This document shows, piece by piece, positions 45,214 through 53,534 of a DNA stretch of 64,000 bases (positions are counted from its first letter, which is position 1; each line of letters starts with the position of its first letter). The notes under the pieces were generated by a model. The model searched no databases, was not told the DNA's origin, and saw nothing but the letters and a program-made list of their open reading frames with translations. The DNA is from an uncultured Muribaculaceae bacterium. Lineage in GTDB: Bacteria > Bacteroidota > Bacteroidia > Bacteroidales > Muribaculaceae. Location of the stretch: assembly GCA_910586895.1 (NCBI GenBank), contig CAJUIW010000004.1, positions 1 through 64,000 on the forward strand, given 5' to 3'. Made by a program: the position numbers and the translations under genes.

Positions 45214-48200
45214 ATGTTCTCCAAATTCTTTATTGACAGGCCCATATTTGCCATAGTACTGGCAATTATGATGATTCTGGCGGGACTGATCACGGTTAAG
45301 ACGCTCCCGATAGCCCAGTTTCCCGACATCACTCCGCCCACCATTATGGTCAACGCCACTTATCCCGGCGCCGACGCCACCACTGTAGCCAACACCATAG
45401 GTATACCTATTGAGCAGCAGGTCAACGGCGTGGAGAACATGATGTATATGAGTTCCTCCTCCGGTTCCGATGGCAGCTACAATCTCACCATCACCTTTGA
45501 GATAGGCACCGACCCTGATATGGCCGCCGTGAAGGTACAGAATCTGGTATCGCAGGCCGAAGCCACACTCCCCAACTCTGTGAAGCAACAGGGCATCAAC
45601 GTAATGTCACGTTCATCCAACATCATCATGTTCGTGGCCCTCGAAAGCGACAATCCTGAACTATACGACGCACTATATCTGACCAACTATGCTCAGCTCA
45701 ACATTGTCAACGAACTGTCACGTATAGATGGCGTGGGACAGGTAGGCGCGTTCGGCGGCGGTCAGTACAGCATGCGTGTATGGCTTGACCCCGACAAGAT
45801 GCGCGAGCGCGGAGTCAGTGCCTCGGAAGTCACAGAAGCCATATCATCGCAGAACATGCAGGTAAGCGCCGGTAGCGTAGGCGCCGCGCCCAACGGAGGG
45901 AATGCATCGTTTGAGTACACACTCACAGCCCAGGGGCGATTGACCACCGCCGATGAATTCAGCAACATAGTGATACGCACCGATGCCGACGGCGGCATGC
46001 TGCGGCTGCGCGACATAGCACGCGTGGAACTCGGCAGCAACTCCTACAGCGCCATTGCCAAGGTGTCAAACCATGATGCCGGCCTGATGGGTATCTACCA
46101 GCTCCCGGGAGCCAATGCCCTGACCGTGGCAAAGAACGTACAGAAGAAACTCGACGAACTGTCGAAGTATTTCCCCGAGGGAGTACACTATCGTGTCATC
46201 ATGAACACATCTGACTTTGTCACCGCATCAATTGACGAAGTGCTTGTAACATTCGTGGAAACAACCCTGATAGTGATGATAGTCATCCTGCTGTTCCTGC
46301 AGAGCTGGCGCGCCGTGATAATACCGATGATCACCATTCCGGTATCGCTGATAGCCACATTCGCCGTGATGAAGCTCCTCGGCTTCACGCTCAACACACT
46401 TACCCTGTTCGGACTTGTGCTGGCCATAGCCATTGTGGTTGACGATGCCATAGTGGTGGTGGAGGACTGTGCCCGAATAGTGCAGAAAGGGCTGCTTTCG
46501 CCACGCAAGGCAGCCGAAAAAGCTATGCTTGAACTGCAAGGGCCTGTAATAGGTGAGGTACTTGTACTGCTGTCGGTATTCATCCCCACGGCATTCATCA
46601 GCGGCATCACCGGCGAGCTCTACAAACAGTTTGCGCTCACCATAGCCGTATCCACAGCGTTCTCAGGCATAAGCGCGCTCACGCTTACACCTGCACTGTG
46701 CGCCCTGTTCCTGCGCAAAGACACCGTAGCACCACGGTTCATCATCTTCAGATGGTTCAACAAGGGGTTCGGTGCCACACTGAACGCTTATATGAAGATT
46801 GTAGGTACGTTCCTCAAGCGCCCTATCGTGGCTATCGGCGTATATCTCGTCATAACCGCAGCTGCATTCTGGGGCTTTCTGAAAATGCCAACTTCTTACG
46901 TTCCAGAAGAGGATATGGGCTACTTCATGGGCTCAGTACAGCTCCCTACCGGTGCTTCGCTTGAACGCACCCAGAAAATACTTGAGGAGGTAAGCGCACG
47001 CATATCAAAATTTCCTGAGGTAAAGGATGTGATCAGTATCGCCGGATTCTCTTTCATGGGTGGCGGTTCCGGATCCAATATGGGCGGACTTACCGTATCT
47101 CTGAAACCATGGAAAGAGCGTCGCAGCAAATCACAATCAGCCGAGGCTGTGATCAAGAAATTCAATGAAGCATGTGCCGATATAGAGGAAGCGGTGATAT
47201 TCGGAATAAACCCGCCTTCAATTCCCGGACTTGGAATGTCGGCCGGCTTGCAGATGCAGCTTCTTGACATAAACAATCTGGGCGCCACACAGATGAAAAC
47301 AGCACTCGATGCTGTGAGCGAGGAAGCCCGCAAGGACCCGCGCATAGCATCCGTCACATCGCTCTACGAGGGTGAGGTGCCGCAGTTCAAGCTAAACATT
47401 GACCGCGACAAGGTGAAGTCGCAAGGTATAGTACTCGCCGATATCTACTCTGTGCTTTCATCATTCACAGGCTCATCATACATCAATGATTTCAATGAAT
47501 TCGGCCGCGCCTACGAAGTGCTCGTTTCAGGCGACCCGTCATCGCGCGACCGTGCCGAAGATGTACTGCGCCTGAGCGTGCGCAATGCCGATGGTGAGAT
47601 GGTGCCGTTTGCCTCCTTCATGACCATCGATCCGTCCATGGGCGAATCGAATGTCAACCGCTACAACATGTACCGCACAGCCTCGCTCACCGCCTCACCG
47701 GCGCATGGAGTCAGCTCGGGCGATGCTATAAAAGCCATGGAGGAGATAGTACAGAAAACGCTCGGCAGCACTTATTCATACGCATGGACCGGCGAAGCCT
47801 ATCAGGAGACACAGGGTGGCACCACTGTGAGCATGGTTCTGATATTTGCCGTCGTGATAACGCTGCTTGTACTTGCCGCTCAGTACGAAAGCCTCACCGA
47901 CCCAATAGCGGTAGTGATATCTATGCCTACTGCCATACTCGGCACCGTGATAGGATGTCTGTTCATGGGACAGAGCATAAACATCTACACGCAGATCGGT
48001 ATCATACTGTTGCTCGGACTGTCGGCCAAAAATGCAATCCTGATAGTGGAATACGCCGTTGACTTCCGCAAGCAGGGTTCCGACATACGCCAGGCGGCTC
48101 TCGATGCAGGCCGCATCCGCTTCCGCCCTATCATAATGACGGCACTTGCGTTTGTATTCGGTGTGCTTCCCATGCTGTTTGCCACCGGTGCGGGAGCGGC

Positions 48201-48414
48201 AAGCCGAATATCGCTCGGCACAGCCGTAGTGTTCGGTATGTTCATCAACGCCGTTGTGGGCACACTCTTTGTACCTAACTTCTGGGAACTGTTGCAACGG
48301 TTCAAGGAGCGCTACCTTGTCCGGCTGTTCAACAGTTCCGATACCCCGGCTCCGGCTCCTCAGAACAGCCAGGATACCGACACCTCCGCTGACAACGACA
48401 AAACGTCAATATAA
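45214..48414 (+). CDS. RND efflux permease (AcrB/MexB type, HAE1)
   Basis: A 1,066-residue inner-membrane proton antiporter with 12 spans and two large periplasmic loops. The N-terminus FSKFFIDRPIFAIVLAI is diagnostic. The TM4 motif LAIAIVVDDAIVVVEDC holds the proton-relay Asp410/Asp411, equivalent to Asp407/Asp408 in AcrB. GLSAKNAILIVEYA lies in TM10. It probably exports bile salts, detergents or antibiotics; the spectrum cannot be read from sequence. No local TetR or other repressor is present. A perfect 13-bp hairpin follows. Confidence 0.95.
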   Translation: MFSKFFIDRPIFAIVLAIMMILAGLITVKTLPIAQFPDITPPTIMVNATYPGADATTVANTIGIPIEQQVNGVENMMYMSSSSGSDGSYNLTITFEIGTDPDMAAVKVQNLVSQAEATLPNSVKQQGINVMSRSSNIIMFVALESDNPELYDALYLTNYAQLNIVNELSRIDGVGQVGAFGGGQYSMRVWLDPDKMRERGVSASEVTEAISSQNMQVSAGSVGAAPNGGNASFEYTLTAQGRLTTADEFSNIVIRTDADGGMLRLRDIARVELGSNSYSAIAKVSNHDAGLMGIYQLPGANALTVAKNVQKKLDELSKYFPEGVHYRVIMNTSDFVTASIDEVLVTFVETTLIVMIVILLFLQSWRAVIIPMITIPVSLIATFAVMKLLGFTLNTLTLFGLVLAIAIVVDDAIVVVEDCARIVQKGLLSPRKAAEKAMLELQGPVIGEVLVLLSVFIPTAFISGITGELYKQFALTIAVSTAFSGISALTLTPALCALFLRKDTVAPRFIIFRWFNKGFGATLNAYMKIVGTFLKRPIVAIGVYLVITAAAFWGFLKMPTSYVPEEDMGYFMGSVQLPTGASLERTQKILEEVSARISKFPEVKDVISIAGFSFMGGGSGSNMGGLTVSLKPWKERRSKSQSAEAVIKKFNEACADIEEAVIFGINPPSIPGLGMSAGLQMQLLDINNLGATQMKTALDAVSEEARKDPRIASVTSLYEGEVPQFKLNIDRDKVKSQGIVLADIYSVLSSFTGSSYINDFNEFGRAYEVLVSGDPSSRDRAEDVLRLSVRNADGEMVPFASFMTIDPSMGESNVNRYNMYRTASLTASPAHGVSSGDAIKAMEEIVQKTLGSTYSYAWTGEAYQETQGGTTVSMVLIFAVVITLLVLAAQYESLTDPIAVVISMPTAILGTVIGCLFMGQSINIYTQIGIILLLGLSAKNAILIVEYAVDFRKQGSDIRQAALDAGRIRFRPIIMTALAFVFGVLPMLFATGAGAASRISLGTAVVFGMFINAVVGTLFVPNFWELLQRFKERYLVRLFNSSDTPAPAPQNSQDTDTSADNDKTSI

Positions 48415-48425
48415 TACACAAAAGC

Positions 48426-48455
48426 GAGTCCCGCGGCATGGGTGCCGCGGGACTC
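48426..48455. terminator. Bidirectional terminator between RND pump and alaS
   Basis: GAGTCCCGCGGCA (48426-48438) pairs perfectly with TGCCGCGGGACTC (48443-48455) around TGGG. On the minus side AAAA lies just outside the stem and gives a U-run for alaS. On the plus side the tract is TTATAT, so it can serve both convergent units. Confidence 0.82.
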
Positions 48456-48481
48456 TTATATCTGGCTGTAACTGTGATTAC

Positions 48482-51103
48482 TTAGAATGCACTTACCAGT
48501 GTATTGTAGGCATCGAGCAGGCCATCCTTGTTCTTACCGCCGGCCTGAGCAAATCCGGGCTGGCCACCGCCGCCACCCTTGATGGCCTTGGCAGCCTCGC
48601 GCACCATGACTGATGCGTTCATACCACGCTTCACAAGGTCGTCAGTCAGCATCACGGTAAGCAGAGGTTTGCCCGACATGTCGGCTGTAGCCGCAACAAA
48701 TGCCGTTGCCTCGGGCGATGAAGCACGCACTCCGAAAGCTACGTTCTTCACCACGTCAGGTATACGTATGCCGTTAAGTGTCACAAGCTTCACTCCGTTC
48801 ACCTCGCGGGCCTCGGCAAGCAGATTCTTCACCATTCCGGCAATCTTCTCCTTGAAGTATTCCTCTACCTGCTTCTGCAGCTCGGCATTCTCAGCTATAG
48901 AGCGGCGCAGGGCGGCCACTACGTCGGGAGCATTGTTGAGCATTCCGCCCACCTCGCGCAAAGTTTGGGTCATATCGTCAAGAGCTTTCTCAACATTCTC
49001 GCCCGTGATAGCCTCGATACGGCGTATTCCGGCAGCGATGCTGCTCTCGCTTATAATGCGTATCATACCTATGTTGCCGGTATTGTCAACGTGAGTTCCG
49101 CCGCAGAGCTCAACAGAGTCGCCGTAGCGTATCACGCGCACCTCATCGCCATATTTCTCACCGAACAGGGCCATGGCGCCCATAGCCTGAGCCTCGGCGA
49201 TAGGCACACAGCGATGCTCGTCGCGGGCTATTGCCTTACGCACCTTCGAGTTGGCAAGATGCTCCACTCTACGTATTTCTTCAGGGGTTAGCTTCTGGAA
49301 ATGAGAGAAGTCAAAACGCAGTACATCAGGCGAAACATAAGAACCGCGCTGCTCCACATGTGTTCCGAGCACCTCACGCAGTGCTTCATGCAGCAGATGG
49401 GTAGCGGTGTGGTTGCATGATGTGGCCAGGCGTGCATCGGTATCAATGACAGCGGTAAAGCGTTCAGCAGGGTTTGATGGCATCTTCTTGGTGAGATGCA
49501 CAGCCATTCCGTTCTCACGCTTGGTATCGTAGATCTCCACTACCTCACCTGATTCAACGCCTGTGAGAGTTCCGCGGTCACCTACCTGTCCGCCCATCTC
49601 GGCATAGAAGGGGCTTTCGGCAAGCACTATCTGATAGTACTCCCCTTTCTTCTGCTTCACCTTACGGTAGCGGAGTATCGATGTCTCGGCCTCCATATTA
49701 TCGTAACCTACAAACTGAGGCTCACCTTCGTTGAGCACGGTCCAGTCGGCCGTCTCCACTGAAGCGGCATTGCGGGCACGCTCCTTCTGCTTCTGCATCT
49801 CAGCGTCAAACTCGTTGCGGTCAAGCGTCATGCCGTTCTCCTTCAGGATAAGCTCAGTAAGGTCAAGCGGGAATCCGTAGGTATCATAAAGCGTGAAAGC
49901 CTCCTTGCCTGAAATCTCAGTAGAGCCTGCCTTGCGGGCCTCGGCGATGGCGTTGTCAAGCATACGGATACCATTTTCAAGAGTGCGCAGGAATGAATCC
50001 TCCTCCTCTTTTATAACCTTCATTATCAGCTCACGCTGGGCGGGAAGTTCGGGATAGGCGGCACCCATGCTTTCGATAAGCGTGTCGACAAGTTTGTACA
50101 TGAATGCCTGCTTCTGACCGAGGAATGTATAGGCATAGCGCACGGCACGGCGCAGAATGCGGCGTATCACATATCCGGCCTTGGCATTTCCGGGGAGCTG
50201 GGAGTCAGCTATGGAGAACGCTATGGTACGGACATGGTCGGCCACGACGCGCATGGCTATATCCACCTTCTTGTCGTCGCCGTATTTCAGGCCCGACAGT
50301 GCAGCGATAGTGCCGATAAGCGGAGTGAACACGTCAGTGTCATAATTTGAAGTCTTACCCTGCAGAGCCATACAGAGGCGTTCAAATCCCATGCCGGTGT
50401 CAATCACCTTGGCGGGAAGCGGTTCGAGCGAACCGTCGGCCTTGCGGTTGTACTGCATGAACACGAGGTTCCATATCTCTATCACCTGGGGATGATCGTG
50501 GTTCACGAGGTCACGTCCCGGCACCTCGGCACGCTCTTCGTCAGAACGGAGGTCGATATGTATCTCCGAGCAGGGACCGCAGGGACCTGTATCGCCCATT
50601 TCCCAGAAGTTGTCGTGCTTGTTGCCGTTGATTATGTGGTCGGCAGGCAGATGCTTCTCCCAGATAGCGGCGGCTTCATCGTCGCGGGTCAGTCCCTCGG
50701 CGGGCGAGCCCTCGAACACCGTGGCATACAGGCGCTCAGGATTGAGCTTTAGCACATCCACCAGATATTCCCACGCCCAGTCAATGGCTTCCTGCTTGAA
50801 ATAGTCACCGAATGACCAGTTGCCAAGCATTTCGAACATTGTGTGATGGTATGTGTCCATTCCCACCTCTTCGAGATCATTGTGCTTGCCGCTCACACGC
50901 AGACACTTCTGCGAGTCAGCGACACGGCGATCCTTTGCAGCCTTGTTGCCCAATATTATATCCTTGAACTGGTTCATTCCGGCATTGGTGAACATCAGTG
51001 TCGGGTCATCCTTGATTACCATAGGAGCCGAGGGTACAATCTTATGTCCCTTTTCGCGGAAAAATTCCTTGAACGACTCACGAATCTCTTTTGCTGTCAG
51101 CAT
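48482..51103 (-). CDS. alaS: Alanine-tRNA ligase
   Basis: An 873-residue class II synthetase. The catalytic core begins TAKEIRESFKEFFREKGH and has FTNAGMNQFKD (motif 2 region). An editing domain with a zinc-type HxxxH (HTATH) and CGGTHVDNTG near residue 664 follows. The C-Ala part with GGGGGQPGFAQAGG closes the protein. It charges tRNA-Ala and hydrolyses mischarged Ser/Gly-tRNA. It is a monocistronic minus-strand gene, divergent from the merR-like gene. Confidence 0.97.
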   Translation of the reverse strand: MLTAKEIRESFKEFFREKGHKIVPSAPMVIKDDPTLMFTNAGMNQFKDIILGNKAAKDRRVADSQKCLRVSGKHNDLEEVGMDTYHHTMFEMLGNWSFGDYFKQEAIDWAWEYLVDVLKLNPERLYATVFEGSPAEGLTRDDEAAAIWEKHLPADHIINGNKHDNFWEMGDTGPCGPCSEIHIDLRSDEERAEVPGRDLVNHDHPQVIEIWNLVFMQYNRKADGSLEPLPAKVIDTGMGFERLCMALQGKTSNYDTDVFTPLIGTIAALSGLKYGDDKKVDIAMRVVADHVRTIAFSIADSQLPGNAKAGYVIRRILRRAVRYAYTFLGQKQAFMYKLVDTLIESMGAAYPELPAQRELIMKVIKEEEDSFLRTLENGIRMLDNAIAEARKAGSTEISGKEAFTLYDTYGFPLDLTELILKENGMTLDRNEFDAEMQKQKERARNAASVETADWTVLNEGEPQFVGYDNMEAETSILRYRKVKQKKGEYYQIVLAESPFYAEMGGQVGDRGTLTGVESGEVVEIYDTKRENGMAVHLTKKMPSNPAERFTAVIDTDARLATSCNHTATHLLHEALREVLGTHVEQRGSYVSPDVLRFDFSHFQKLTPEEIRRVEHLANSKVRKAIARDEHRCVPIAEAQAMGAMALFGEKYGDEVRVIRYGDSVELCGGTHVDNTGNIGMIRIISESSIAAGIRRIEAITGENVEKALDDMTQTLREVGGMLNNAPDVVAALRRSIAENAELQKQVEEYFKEKIAGMVKNLLAEAREVNGVKLVTLNGIRIPDVVKNVAFGVRASSPEATAFVAATADMSGKPLLTVMLTDDLVKRGMNASVMVREAAKAIKGGGGGQPGFAQAGGKNKDGLLDAYNTLVSAF

Positions 51104-51163
51104 ATTATGTTATGATTTAGATTACTTGTCCGGTGGGCGTGATAGTTTCGCCCAAAAGATGTG

Positions 51164-51191
51164 CAAAATTAGTGGTTATTTCGTACTTTTG
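51164..51191. promoter_or_regulatory. Divergent -7 boxes of alaS and the MerR-like gene
   Basis: On the minus strand TAATTTTG (51171-51164) would drive alaS. On the plus strand TACTTTTG (51184-51191) would drive the MerR-like gene. The two boxes are only 12 bp apart, so their upstream elements overlap each other. Confidence 0.6.
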
Positions 51192-51211
51192 CAACTTCAC
51201 GCCAATCAGTT

Positions 51212-51547
51212 ATGGACAATCTCAGCAAAAAATATTACAAAATAAGCGAGGTAGCCGAGTTGTTAGGACTGCCGGCCTCTACCCTGCGGTTCTGGGAAAA
51301 ACAGTTTACCGTGATCCGCCCGAAGCGCAACAACCACGGGACCCGGTTCTACACCCCTGCCGATATTGAAAAGATATCCATGATTCATTATCTGGTGAAA
51401 GAGCGTGGACTCAAACTCGAAGCCGCACAGGAGCAGATCCGCAACAACCCCAAAGGTATTGAGAAGCGTCATGATGCCGTAACACGCCTGAAATCCATCC
51501 GCTCCACCCTTCAGGAAATGCTCGACGCCCTCCACTCCCTCCGCTAA
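51212..51547 (+). CDS. MerR family transcriptional regulator
   Basis: A 111-residue protein with a winged helix-turn-helix (YKISEVAELLGLPASTLRFWEKQFTVIRPKRNNHGTRFYTPADIEKI). A short helical tail follows. No Cys pattern for metals and no ligand domain are present. It is the small MlrA-like stand-alone form common next to housekeeping genes in Bacteroidetes. The target is unknown. It ends 21 bases before the RES-domain gene, but the two differ in composition and a functional pairing is doubtful. Confidence 0.88.
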   Translation: MDNLSKKYYKISEVAELLGLPASTLRFWEKQFTVIRPKRNNHGTRFYTPADIEKISMIHYLVKERGLKLEAAQEQIRNNPKGIEKRHDAVTRLKSIRSTLQEMLDALHSLR

Positions 51548-51568
51548 CCGATCTTTACACAAGTATCT

Positions 51569-52615
51569 ATGACCAATAACTTTTATAATAACAGCGTCAG
51601 CACCACGGCCTACAATTTAGCGATGGAGCTTCCTGCCGCCAATAATCGCCCTCTGAAATTTCACAACGCATGCGGAAAAGAAGTGACTGAAATCCCTGAT
51701 TTCTATACCTTCATTAAAATAAAACTTGATGAATACATCAAAGCAGTCAATTGCATAGACCCTGAGGATGCAAAGGACGCACTATCTCATTTCTCAAAAG
51801 TCCTATTCAGGTCAGAGTTTCCCGAACTAAAGGATTTGGCACAGATATGCAAGATTGTACGCCATCTGTCACTGGAAGCTCTTGATTATGCTCTGCGAGG
51901 CGATTTAATAAATGCCGGCCTTACTCTGCGAAGAATGCTTTGGGAAGACTCTTTTGAGAAATACTTTTCAGAAAGTGTCAATCTTTTCTTTCTATTATCT
52001 ATAATAATAGAACCTGACGACACGTTCTTCCGTGTACGTGATATCAATAAGGAAGAGACCGCAACTGACTGCTGGCATGTGCCATACGAAATACGCCATT
52101 TGGCATGGAGCGGACGGTTTGGCATGTCCGGCTTCCCTACATTCTATCTCGTTGATAGTCTTGACGCTGCATGCTATGAAGTAGGTAGTATAGGTAAAGG
52201 CAAAGAACGGTGGTATTCAACCTTTAACGCAAAACCAGGGTGTAGCCCAATGGTATTAGACCTTACCATTCCAACTCCTGACGAGCTTAAGGTGATGAGC
52301 CCATCATCTCACATTGATTTCATAATGTCATATCCTATGAGGCTTTTATGCACTATAAAAGCGAGCCACAGCGGATGCGCCAATTCCATTGAATACATCT
52401 TTGCACAGATACTGATGCATACACTTGTACATCAATCATCCGCTTATAACCATTATGGTATCAGATACACATCCACAAAGTGCAAGAAATGCAAATGCCT
52501 TGCCATTCCTGCTATAATGACCGGAAGGGAACCGCAATCTTCAGGATACAGCCGAATAATAACTGACAACTGGATTGCATCCACGCCAAAAAAGCTAAGT
52601 CAATCTGCCGAATAA
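51569..52615 (+). CDS. RES-domain protein with N-terminal extension
   Basis: A 348-residue protein. The C-terminal half (about 150-335) follows the RES pattern. FFRVR gives Arg155, SGRFGMSGFPTFYLV spans about 181-195, ACYEVG gives Glu204, and GIRYTST (297-303) gives a Ser. RES toxins of Xre-RES systems degrade or modify NAD+ through such Arg/Tyr/Glu/Ser residues. The first 150 residues are a helical region I do not recognise. A CKKCKC segment at about 305-310 is unusual. There is no Xre-type antitoxin beside it. It is more AT-rich than the genes around it and borders the repeat island, suggesting horizontal gain. Confidence 0.68.
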   Translation: MTNNFYNNSVSTTAYNLAMELPAANNRPLKFHNACGKEVTEIPDFYTFIKIKLDEYIKAVNCIDPEDAKDALSHFSKVLFRSEFPELKDLAQICKIVRHLSLEALDYALRGDLINAGLTLRRMLWEDSFEKYFSESVNLFFLLSIIIEPDDTFFRVRDINKEETATDCWHVPYEIRHLAWSGRFGMSGFPTFYLVDSLDAACYEVGSIGKGKERWYSTFNAKPGCSPMVLDLTIPTPDELKVMSPSSHIDFIMSYPMRLLCTIKASHSGCANSIEYIFAQILMHTLVHQSSAYNHYGIRYTSTKCKKCKCLAIPAIMTGREPQSSGYSRIITDNWIASTPKKLSQSAE

Positions 52616-52675
52616 ATATCTAAGTTGTCTTCATGTTTCTGCCGCAAACTGAGACGTGCAGCTGACACCACCATT

Positions 52676-52691
52676 GGAGTCCGGCAGGACG
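52676..52691 (+). repeat. REP-like palindrome 1
   Basis: GGAGTCCGGCAGGACG: a GAG tag followed by a GTCC/GGAC stem. It matches the island consensus GAGTCCGNNAGGACGG except at the last base. Confidence 0.75.
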
Positions 52692-52703
52692 TTTTTGATG
52701 TAA

Positions 52704-52735
52704 CCCCGCACAGAACGTCAGAGCGGCGTGCGGGG
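52704..52735 (-). repeat. Conserved-loop stem-loop, copy A
   Basis: CCCCGCAC (52704-52711) pairs with GTGCGGGG (52728-52735). The loop on the minus strand reads GCCGCTCTGACGTTCT, similar to copies B and C at 53279-53308 and 53447-53476. Confidence 0.7.
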
Positions 52736-52747
52736 CCATAGCCACAC

Positions 52748-52760
52748 CACACGCTGTGTG
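52748..52760. repeat. Small palindrome next to REP 2
   Basis: CACAC and GTGTG flank a three-base loop (GCT), just before a REP-like copy. Confidence 0.45.
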
Positions 52761-52761
52761 A

Positions 52762-52775
52762 GTCCGACAGGACGG
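52762..52775 (+). repeat. REP-like palindrome 2, left flank of the transposase gene
   Basis: GTCCGACAGGACGG, preceded by GA to complete the GAG tag. It lies four bases beyond the stop of the minus-strand transposase gene. It is oriented opposite to the copy on the other side of that gene. Confidence 0.8.
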
Positions 52776-52779
52776 ATTA

Positions 52780-53193
52780 CTATTCATGAATCCCCAATTC
52801 AAACATTTCGTCATCGACACTTTTGCCTGCATGATGTTCCGACTGTCGCTTTATGTAATTGCTTATTGTTTGAACTTCATAATAGGATACAGTCAGTGAA
52901 GCATATCCGGTGTTCCACCCTCTGAAATCGGGGAAATCAGGATGCCGGGAAAACACACGGCTACTGTCAGCCTTTAACTTCTTCATGACTGTGTCGGGAT
53001 ATATCCCATTAGGTAGCTCGATCAGCATGTGGATATGATCCAAATATCCATTGATCTGCCATAAGTGCCATCCATTGGACTTGCATATTGAATAGATATA
53101 CTTGAACAGTTCTATTTTATGTTCTTCCGGTATTGATGGAACGGAATGTGCAGTACGTGTTATAAGATGGAATATATGACGGTGATAACTCAT
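52780..53193 (-). CDS. IS200/RAYT-type Y1 transposase
   Basis: A 137-residue single-domain HUH transposase. The metal-binding HxH is His53-Ile-His55 in DHIHMLIEL. The probable catalytic tyrosine is Tyr113 in NYIKRQSEHH, matching the YI..Q..HH signature. LTVSYYEVQ and the acidic tail EMFELGIHE are also typical. Such enzymes cut single-stranded DNA at hairpins. No tnpB is present. The gene is flanked by inverted REP-like palindromes, as for REP-associated tyrosine transposases. It appears intact, without frameshift. Confidence 0.86.
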   Translation of the reverse strand: MSYHRHIFHLITRTAHSVPSIPEEHKIELFKYIYSICKSNGWHLWQINGYLDHIHMLIELPNGIYPDTVMKKLKADSSRVFSRHPDFPDFRGWNTGYASLTVSYYEVQTISNYIKRQSEHHAGKSVDDEMFELGIHE

Positions 53194-53241
53194 GGTTGTG
53201 TATTTTCTCCAAATATAGTCAGAATTAGATAATTACACAAG

Positions 53242-53257
53242 CCGTCCTGACGGACTC
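53242..53257 (-). repeat. REP-like palindrome 3, right flank of the transposase gene
   Basis: On the minus strand GAGTCCGTCAGGACGG. It lies about 50 bp upstream of the transposase start. It is in inverted orientation relative to REP 2. Confidence 0.8.
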
Positions 53258-53278
53258 TGTTATTTTTAGCTCCTATTT

Positions 53279-53308
53279 CCCTGCACGCCGCTGACGCTTT
53301 GTGCAGGG
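53279..53308 (+). repeat. Conserved-loop stem-loop, copy B
   Basis: CCCTGCAC (53279-53286) and GTGCAGGG (53301-53308) form a perfect 8-bp stem around the loop GCCGCTGACGCTTT. Confidence 0.78.
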
Positions 53309-53319
53309 TTACTTCAAAA

Positions 53320-53336
53320 CCGTCCGTTCCGGACTC
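53320..53336 (-). repeat. REP-like palindrome 4
   Basis: On the minus strand GAGTCCGGAACGGACGG. The same palindrome recurs at 56417-56433 together with about 40 bp of flanking sequence. Confidence 0.72.
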
Positions 53337-53446
53337 CAACAGCCCTGCAATATGACTGTATGGGTATTGCTCTGCGATGTATACATCTGATATATCGGTA
53401 TATATTATATGGTATATTATAGCCCTTTAGGGCGAATTTCAAGTAA
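53337..53446. other. Non-coding spacer with AT-rich tract and palindrome
   Basis: I see no gene. It holds TATA-rich sequence at 53390-53420 and the palindrome GCCCTTTAGGGC (53422-53433), which recurs in altered form at 56390-56402. Confidence 0.5.
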
Positions 53447-53476
53447 CCGTGCACAAAGCGCCAGCGGCGTGCACGG
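53447..53476 (-). repeat. Conserved-loop stem-loop, copy C
   Basis: CCGTGCAC (53447-53454) and GTGCACGG (53469-53476) form a perfect stem. On the minus strand the loop is GCCGCTGGCGCTTT, one base different from copy B. The stem differs from B by a paired change. Confidence 0.78.
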
Positions 53477-53497
53477 CATAAGTCAACCAAAATGAAA

Positions 53498-53513
53498 GAG
53501 TCCGACAGGACGG
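53498..53513 (+). repeat. REP-like palindrome 5
   Basis: GAGTCCGACAGGACGG, identical in its core to REP 2. Confidence 0.8.
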
Positions 53514-53534
53514 CTTGCGCCATCAGATAAGCGT

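Noticed and set aside
51212..51547. The MerR-like protein as antitoxin of the RES gene
   Set aside because: Known RES partners are Xre/DUF2384 proteins. This gene has its own housekeeping promoter next to alaS and ends 21 bases before the RES gene without overlap.
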